From assembly GCA_947380835.1 (NCBI GenBank), contig CANCSL010000038.1, positions 1-10,582 on the forward strand: 10,582 nt of DNA. The letters are read 5' to 3'. The notes under the pieces were generated by a model. That model did no database searches, was not told the DNA's origin, and saw only the letters and a list, made by a program, of their open reading frames with translations. The position numbers were made by a program, and so were the translations under genes. Source of the DNA: Actinomycetota bacterium (lineage in GTDB: Bacteria; Actinomycetota; Actinomycetes; Nanopelagicales; Nanopelagicaceae). The first letter of the stretch is position 1. Each line of letters begins with the position of its first letter. Positions 7,574 through 10,582 of this stretch are shown one piece after another.

Positions 7574-8032
7574 ATGCTTGCAGATTTTGGAGTTATCGCC
7601 TGGCACGAAGATGGCCGCTGGACGCTTTCAGTTCTCGACGAAACCAGAGACATTGGTTTCCTCATTGATCAGCTTAAGTCCCACCAAACTAATGGTGGCG
7701 CCGTTGCTCTTATTGCCATCGAGGATGAATTTTTTATAGTTGCACGATCATTAGGCACCAGCATGCAGATGATGATTAGCGACGTCACTTACGCCACAGA
7801 TTACGAAGTCGCTGCCGAACTTGTTGAAATTATCGACCTGCCTTTCCCAGAGGATGATGACGATTCTCAACCAGGCGGAGATATTGATTTGTTAGCGGAT
7901 CTCGGAATGAGCGCGATGGAACTCGAAGCGCTTTGTGATGACTCCGAACTTTTTCCTGATGAGCAGATAGATGCCATTGCAGCTCGCATAGGATTCGGCG
8001 ATGAATTCGTTGAACTTTACGAACTGCCCTAA
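7574..8032 (+). CDS. TadA-associated acidic protein
   Basis: A 152-residue protein of the actinobacterial family found beside tadA and named tRNA adenosine deaminase-associated protein; its biochemical role is unknown. It shows an N-terminal beta-rich half (FGVIAWHEDGRWTLSVLDE; AVALIAIEDEFFIVAR), a strongly acidic hinge around residues 90-104 (PFPEDDDD), and a helical C-terminal module (DLLADLGMSAMELEALC to the end) typical of the family. The reading frame is open back to TTG 7481, but family-like sequence begins at ATG 7574, which has GAGG six bases upstream, so I choose that start. GTG 7562 is an alternative that adds four residues. The stop is ten bases before tadA, so the two are probably co-translated; a helper or regulator of TadA is the natural guess, but this is inference. 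Confidence 0.85.
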   Translation: MLADFGVIAWHEDGRWTLSVLDETRDIGFLIDQLKSHQTNGGAVALIAIEDEFFIVARSLGTSMQMMISDVTYATDYEVAAELVEIIDLPFPEDDDDSQPGGDIDLLADLGMSAMELEALCDDSELFPDEQIDAIAARIGFGDEFVELYELP

Positions 8033-8042
8033 GGCGTAACGA

Positions 8043-8501
8043 TTGAGCACTTTTAACGAAATCGCGATGCGCAAAGCAATTCAAATCGCGCGTGAAGCAA
8101 CTGCAACCGGAGATGTTCCAGTTGGGGCTGTTGTTATGAATTCGTTGGGTGAAATCGTAGGCACCGGAAATAATCGTCGCGAAGTTGATAACGACCCGAC
8201 TGCCCACGCTGAAATAGTGGCCCTACGTGCCGCAGCAAAAATGGTGGGCAATTGGCGCCTTGATAATCACACACTCGTTGTCACCCTAGAACCTTGCGCA
8301 ATGTGCGCTGGTGCTATTTCGCAATCTCGAATCAAGACAGTGGTCTTTGGGGCGTGGGATGAGAAAGCTGGCGCCGTGGGTTCGGTCTGGGATGTTTTAC
8401 GCGATCCCAGGTCGCCCTTCCGCGTAGAAGTCGTTGCTGGCGTCATGGCCGAAGAATGCGCCGGTCTTTTAATGGAGTTCTTTGAACAGTTTCGCAAGTA
8501 A
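8043..8501 (+). CDS. tadA: tRNA-specific adenosine-34 deaminase
   Basis: Zinc-dependent deaminase that converts wobble adenosine 34 of tRNA-Arg(ACG) to inosine, letting one tRNA read CGU, CGC and CGA. The 152 residues contain PVGAVV (26-31), the zinc and catalytic motif HAE (His55, Glu57), and PCAMC (Cys85, Cys88) followed by GAISQSRIKTVVFG, as in bacterial TadA. The downstream FGAWDEKAGAVGS segment fits the family. The best start is TTG at 8043, with AAGG at 8031-8034 eight bases upstream; ATG at 8067 (residue 9) would trim the usual N-terminal extension to the helix that begins the homology. It lies directly after its associated acidic protein and 26 bases before tRNA-Ser(CGA). Confidence 0.94.
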   Translation: MSTFNEIAMRKAIQIAREATATGDVPVGAVVMNSLGEIVGTGNNRREVDNDPTAHAEIVALRAAAKMVGNWRLDNHTLVVTLEPCAMCAGAISQSRIKTVVFGAWDEKAGAVGSVWDVLRDPRSPFRVEVVAGVMAEECAGLLMEFFEQFRK

Positions 8502-8520
8502 ATAACTGCTGAGGTATCGT
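8491..8520 (+). promoter_or_regulatory. Candidate promoter for tRNA-Ser inside the tadA 3' end
   Basis: TATCGT at 8515-8520 fits TAnnnT, and TTCGCA at 8491-8496 (four of six matches to TTGACA) precedes it by 18 bases. Seven bases separate the -10 box from the mature tRNA 5' end, so transcription would begin almost at G1. The tRNA might instead be processed from tadA read-through. Pattern-based only. Confidence 0.35.
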
Positions 8521-8527
8521 CACCCAT

Positions 8528-8617
8528 GGTGGCGTGTCCGAGCGGCCTAAGGAGCACGCCTCGAAAGCGTGTGTGGGGGAAACTCCACCGTGGGTTCAAA
8601 TCCCACCGCCACCGCCA
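8528..8617 (+). tRNA. tRNA-Ser (anticodon CGA)
   Basis: A complete 90-base class II tRNA. The acceptor stem pairs GGTGGCG (8528-8534) with CGCCACC (8607-8613), followed by discriminator G8614 and an encoded CCA (8615-8617). The anticodon stem CACGC/GCGTG (8555-8559, 8567-8571) encloses CTCGAAA with anticodon CGA at 8562-8564, reading UCG. A long variable arm (8572-8589, stem GTGG/CCAC) marks it as serine. The T arm is GTGGG TTCAAAT CCCAC (8590-8606). The anticodon and G73 identity agree with serine. It follows tadA, a familiar actinobacterial arrangement. Confidence 0.97.
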
Positions 8618-8622
8618 GTTTG

Positions 8623-8698
8623 TTGAATTTCTTCGGCTGAAAGGCCGAACGTCACTAACCTGGACGTTCCTTATCGTCCTTCAGCCTTTGAAATTCAA
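8623..8698. terminator. Nested 76-base imperfect palindrome, possible bidirectional terminator
   Basis: Outer arms TTGAATTTC (8623-8631) and GAAATTCAA (8690-8698) pair perfectly over nine bases. After a 3x3 internal loop, GGCTGAA (8635-8641) pairs with TTCAGCC (8680-8686), and GG/CC continues past a bulged A. At the tip GAACGTC (8647-8653) pairs with GACGTTC (8663-8669) around a nine-base loop. It lies 6 bases after the tRNA and 28 bases past the stop of the opposing transporter gene, so it could end both transcripts. There is no U-tract on either strand, so it is not a classical intrinsic terminator; a structured small RNA or mobile palindromic element is also possible. Confidence 0.5.
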
Positions 8699-8725
8699 GG
8701 TGACGGCGGGTTTGCGGCGTGCTAA

Positions 8726-10582
8726 CTAAATAACGAGTTCGTACGAAGGATTGAGGATTGTCAGAGCACCATTTTGCTCGCCTACCATTCCTTCAGCGCA
8801 AATTGTGGAACCTACTTCTAAACCCACGATTTCTCGTCGTCCCAAGAATTGCAAAGTAATTCCCCCAGTTGAATCCCAGACCTCAACTTCAACTTTTGGT
8901 GCGCCGCCAGAAGGTGCGGTGCGAATAGAAGAAACGCGGCCACGAACATGGGCACGTTTGCGCCAGACAGCTTTATCAATCGGATAAATACTCTCGGCGT
9001 AATGTGAGATGCGCTCGTCTGCGGCAGCGAGAATTGGTTCATCATCTGATGCCGATTTGGCTGGGAAAATAATCTCGGGAGCAACCGTCGCAATGCGTGA
9101 ATGTTGCGCATGAAGTTCGACTTCTTCGCCAGAAATAATCTTCTCCACGTCAAAAGGAATAATGGTCGCAACAACGCGAGGAAGTTGAGAGATCGGACGA
9201 GCAATCTCTTCAGCAGTTTGATCATGAAGAAGTCGACCTAGAAATGCCGAATAAGAACGACGAGGCAAGAGCAGAGTGAGTTCAACATCCGGAGCAACGG
9301 TCGCACGAATTGCATAGTCCAACGCAGCATTTGGGATTCGTCGATCAGGGCAATCGATAAGTTCGAGTGGAATGTCGGCCAACGCTTTATTTTGAGCCCA
9401 TTCCTCTTTGATCATTTCGGATCTGCGATCATCAATCACGAAGTGAACGGCCGAGAGATTGCGCGGGCTGAGAGATCGCGCGTATCGAATCGCACCAACT
9501 GTTGCAATGTCGACGCTGTCTACAAGAACGGAAACATCGTGACGCGTGATGGAAGTGGCGCGTGATTGCTCTTGCGTAACGCGCAAGGCTGCTTGTTCTT
9601 GACGATACTGGCGGTTGAGACGCAACAAGATCACAACAAGTATTGGTGTGATGACCAAGATAACCCAAGCACCTTCGGTGAATTTCACGATTGCGAAAAT
9701 AATGATGATGACGAAGGAGACGCAACCAGATAACAAGTTAATGCCAGCCTTCAAGCGCCATCTGGCATCTTTTAAGGTGCGGGCGCGCTTGGCCATTCCA
9801 AACCCAACCAGCGTAAATCCAGTGAAAACACCAAGGGCATAGAAGGCTACAAGGTGGTCTACAGATGCTTTTGTGCCGATAACGAGCACGGTGGCACAGC
9901 CGGCCAACAAGATAATTCCGTTAGAAAAGGCAAGACGGTGCCCGCGCTTGGTGAGCTGGCGAGGCAAGAAGCCATCGTTGGCTACGAAGTTAACGAGATA
10001 TGGGAATCCGCTATAGGCAGTGTTGGCGCCTGTGATCAGGATCAACATGGTTGCGCCTTGAACTACATAGAAGAAGACCGAGCCGAATCCCCCAGTTCCA
10101 AGCGCAGCCTTTGCTACTTGAGAGATAACTGTTGGCGATCCTTTGAGGTACGGAGTTGCCCAGGTGGAATGCGCGAACCAAGAGACACCAAAAACCAAAG
10201 TGCCGAGAATTCCACTCATGATCATCAGCGTCTTTTTAGCGTTGATGCCTTCAGGAACTTTGAAAAGTGAGACGCCATCAGAGATTGCTTCCAAGCCAGT
10301 CAAGGAAGAGCCACCATTTGCGAAGGCGCGCAGCAAAATAAATATGGCGGCGAATGTAAGAAGTCCTTGGGAAGTTCCGACGTGAACAGCACCTGCAACA
10401 TTAGGGTCGTATTTAGGCAAGGTGCCATTAATCGTGCGGTAGATGCCCATTCCAAATACCACTGCGAGCGCACCAATAAAGAAGTATGTGGGAAGTGCGA
10501 ACGCTGCACCAGCCTCTTTAACGCCGCGCAAGTTTCCGTAAGTGAGAATGGCGATGACCGCGACAGTCATTTGCAGCTTGTA
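8726..10582 (-). CDS. KimA-like APC/KUP-superfamily transporter with C-terminal OB-fold domain (5' end outside window)
   Basis: Partial gene: the frame stays open to the window edge, so the ATG at 10570 is internal and the first membrane segments are missing. Counting from that Met, 614 residues remain. Residues 1-318 are membrane segments with APC-type signatures: ILTYGNLRGVKEAG (8-21) and ANGGSSLTGLEAISDGVSLFKVPEGINAKKTL (84-115), as in the KimA/YdaO group of K+ importers and related amino-acid permeases. Residues about 344-475 form a soluble alpha/beta region resembling the cytoplasmic domain of KimA-type proteins. Residues about 536-614 (VRGRVSSIRTAP, GGITLQFLGRREIVGLEVG, GMVGEQNGALTILNPSYEL) match the small OB-fold proteins of Actinobacteria that are normally separate genes. 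The substrate is probably K+ or an amino acid. The stop is TAG at 8726-8728. Confidence 0.82.
   Translation of the reverse strand, partial: YKLQMTVAVIAILTYGNLRGVKEAGAAFALPTYFFIGALAVVFGMGIYRTINGTLPKYDPNVAGAVHVGTSQGLLTFAAIFILLRAFANGGSSLTGLEAISDGVSLFKVPEGINAKKTLMIMSGILGTLVFGVSWFAHSTWATPYLKGSPTVISQVAKAALGTGGFGSVFFYVVQGATMLILITGANTAYSGFPYLVNFVANDGFLPRQLTKRGHRLAFSNGIILLAGCATVLVIGTKASVDHLVAFYALGVFTGFTLVGFGMAKRARTLKDARWRLKAGINLLSGCVSFVIIIIFAIVKFTEGAWVILVITPILVVILLRLNRQYRQEQAALRVTQEQSRATSITRHDVSVLVDSVDIATVGAIRYARSLSPRNLSAVHFVIDDRRSEMIKEEWAQNKALADIPLELIDCPDRRIPNAALDYAIRATVAPDVELTLLLPRRSYSAFLGRLLHDQTAEEIARPISQLPRVVATIIPFDVEKIISGEEVELHAQHSRIATVAPEIIFPAKSASDDEPILAAADERISHYAESIYPIDKAVWRKRAHVRGRVSSIRTAPSGGAPKVEVEVWDSTGGITLQFLGRREIVGLEVGSTICAEGMVGEQNGALTILNPSYELVI

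Noticed and set aside
8590..8617. tRNA-Ser 3' end as an integration attachment site
   Set aside because: No second copy of the tRNA end, no integrase and no foreign genes are seen in the window.
8526..8729. Plus-strand frame running across the tRNA and palindrome
   Set aside because: It covers a complete tRNA and a structured spacer; the translation has no family features.
9854..10270. Plus-strand frame of 138 codons opposite the transporter
   Set aside because: Antisense to well-conserved membrane segments; hydrophilic, composition-driven translation without motifs.

Overview
The window is about 10.6 kb of moderate-GC (roughly half G+C by eye) bacterial chromosome, densely packed with short gaps and gene overlaps. 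The block upp / TadA-associated protein / tadA / tRNA-Ser is a typical actinobacterial neighbourhood, and the TadA-associated protein family is essentially actinobacterial. The candidate leaderless promoters and the OB-fold domain type at the right end also fit Actinobacteria. The moderate GC suggests a streamlined aquatic lineage (for example Nanopelagicales/acI or a Luna-type Microbacteriaceae), but that placement is inference. I see no phage genes, insertion sequences, CRISPR arrays or toxin systems; most of the window is metabolic and housekeeping sequence.

Layout: five transcription blocks alternate in strand. (1) Minus strand, 2076 to 14: kynureninase then tryptophan 2,3-dioxygenase, joined by a 4-base stop/start overlap; together they cover two of the three steps from tryptophan to anthranilate plus alanine, and the formamidase is not here. 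(2) Plus strand, 2114 to 4847: a Uup-like ABC-F ATPase overlapping a two-repeat YdcZ-family membrane protein. (3) Minus strand, 7461 to 4823: uracil phosphoribosyltransferase, an ACT-domain malic enzyme and a DedA-family membrane protein, separated by 5-6 bases and probably one operon. (4) Plus strand, 7574 to 8617: TadA-associated acidic protein, tRNA adenosine deaminase TadA and tRNA-Ser(CGA). (5) Minus strand, from beyond the right edge to 8726: a KimA-like (KUP/APC superfamily) transporter whose C-terminus carries an OB-fold domain.

The junctions are informative. The 37-base kynU/uup divergent gap has a TAnnnT box 6-7 bases before each ATG, as expected for back-to-back leaderless transcripts. 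The upp/TadA-associated divergent gap contains a perfect 7-bp hairpin that holds an orphan Shine-Dalgarno sequence. The ydcZ and dedA genes converge and overlap by 25 bases with no terminator visible, whereas the tRNA-Ser/transporter junction holds a nested 76-base imperfect palindrome. The points most worth a second look are the transporter-OB fusion, that palindrome and the SD-bearing hairpin. I see no convincing new multi-gene system.
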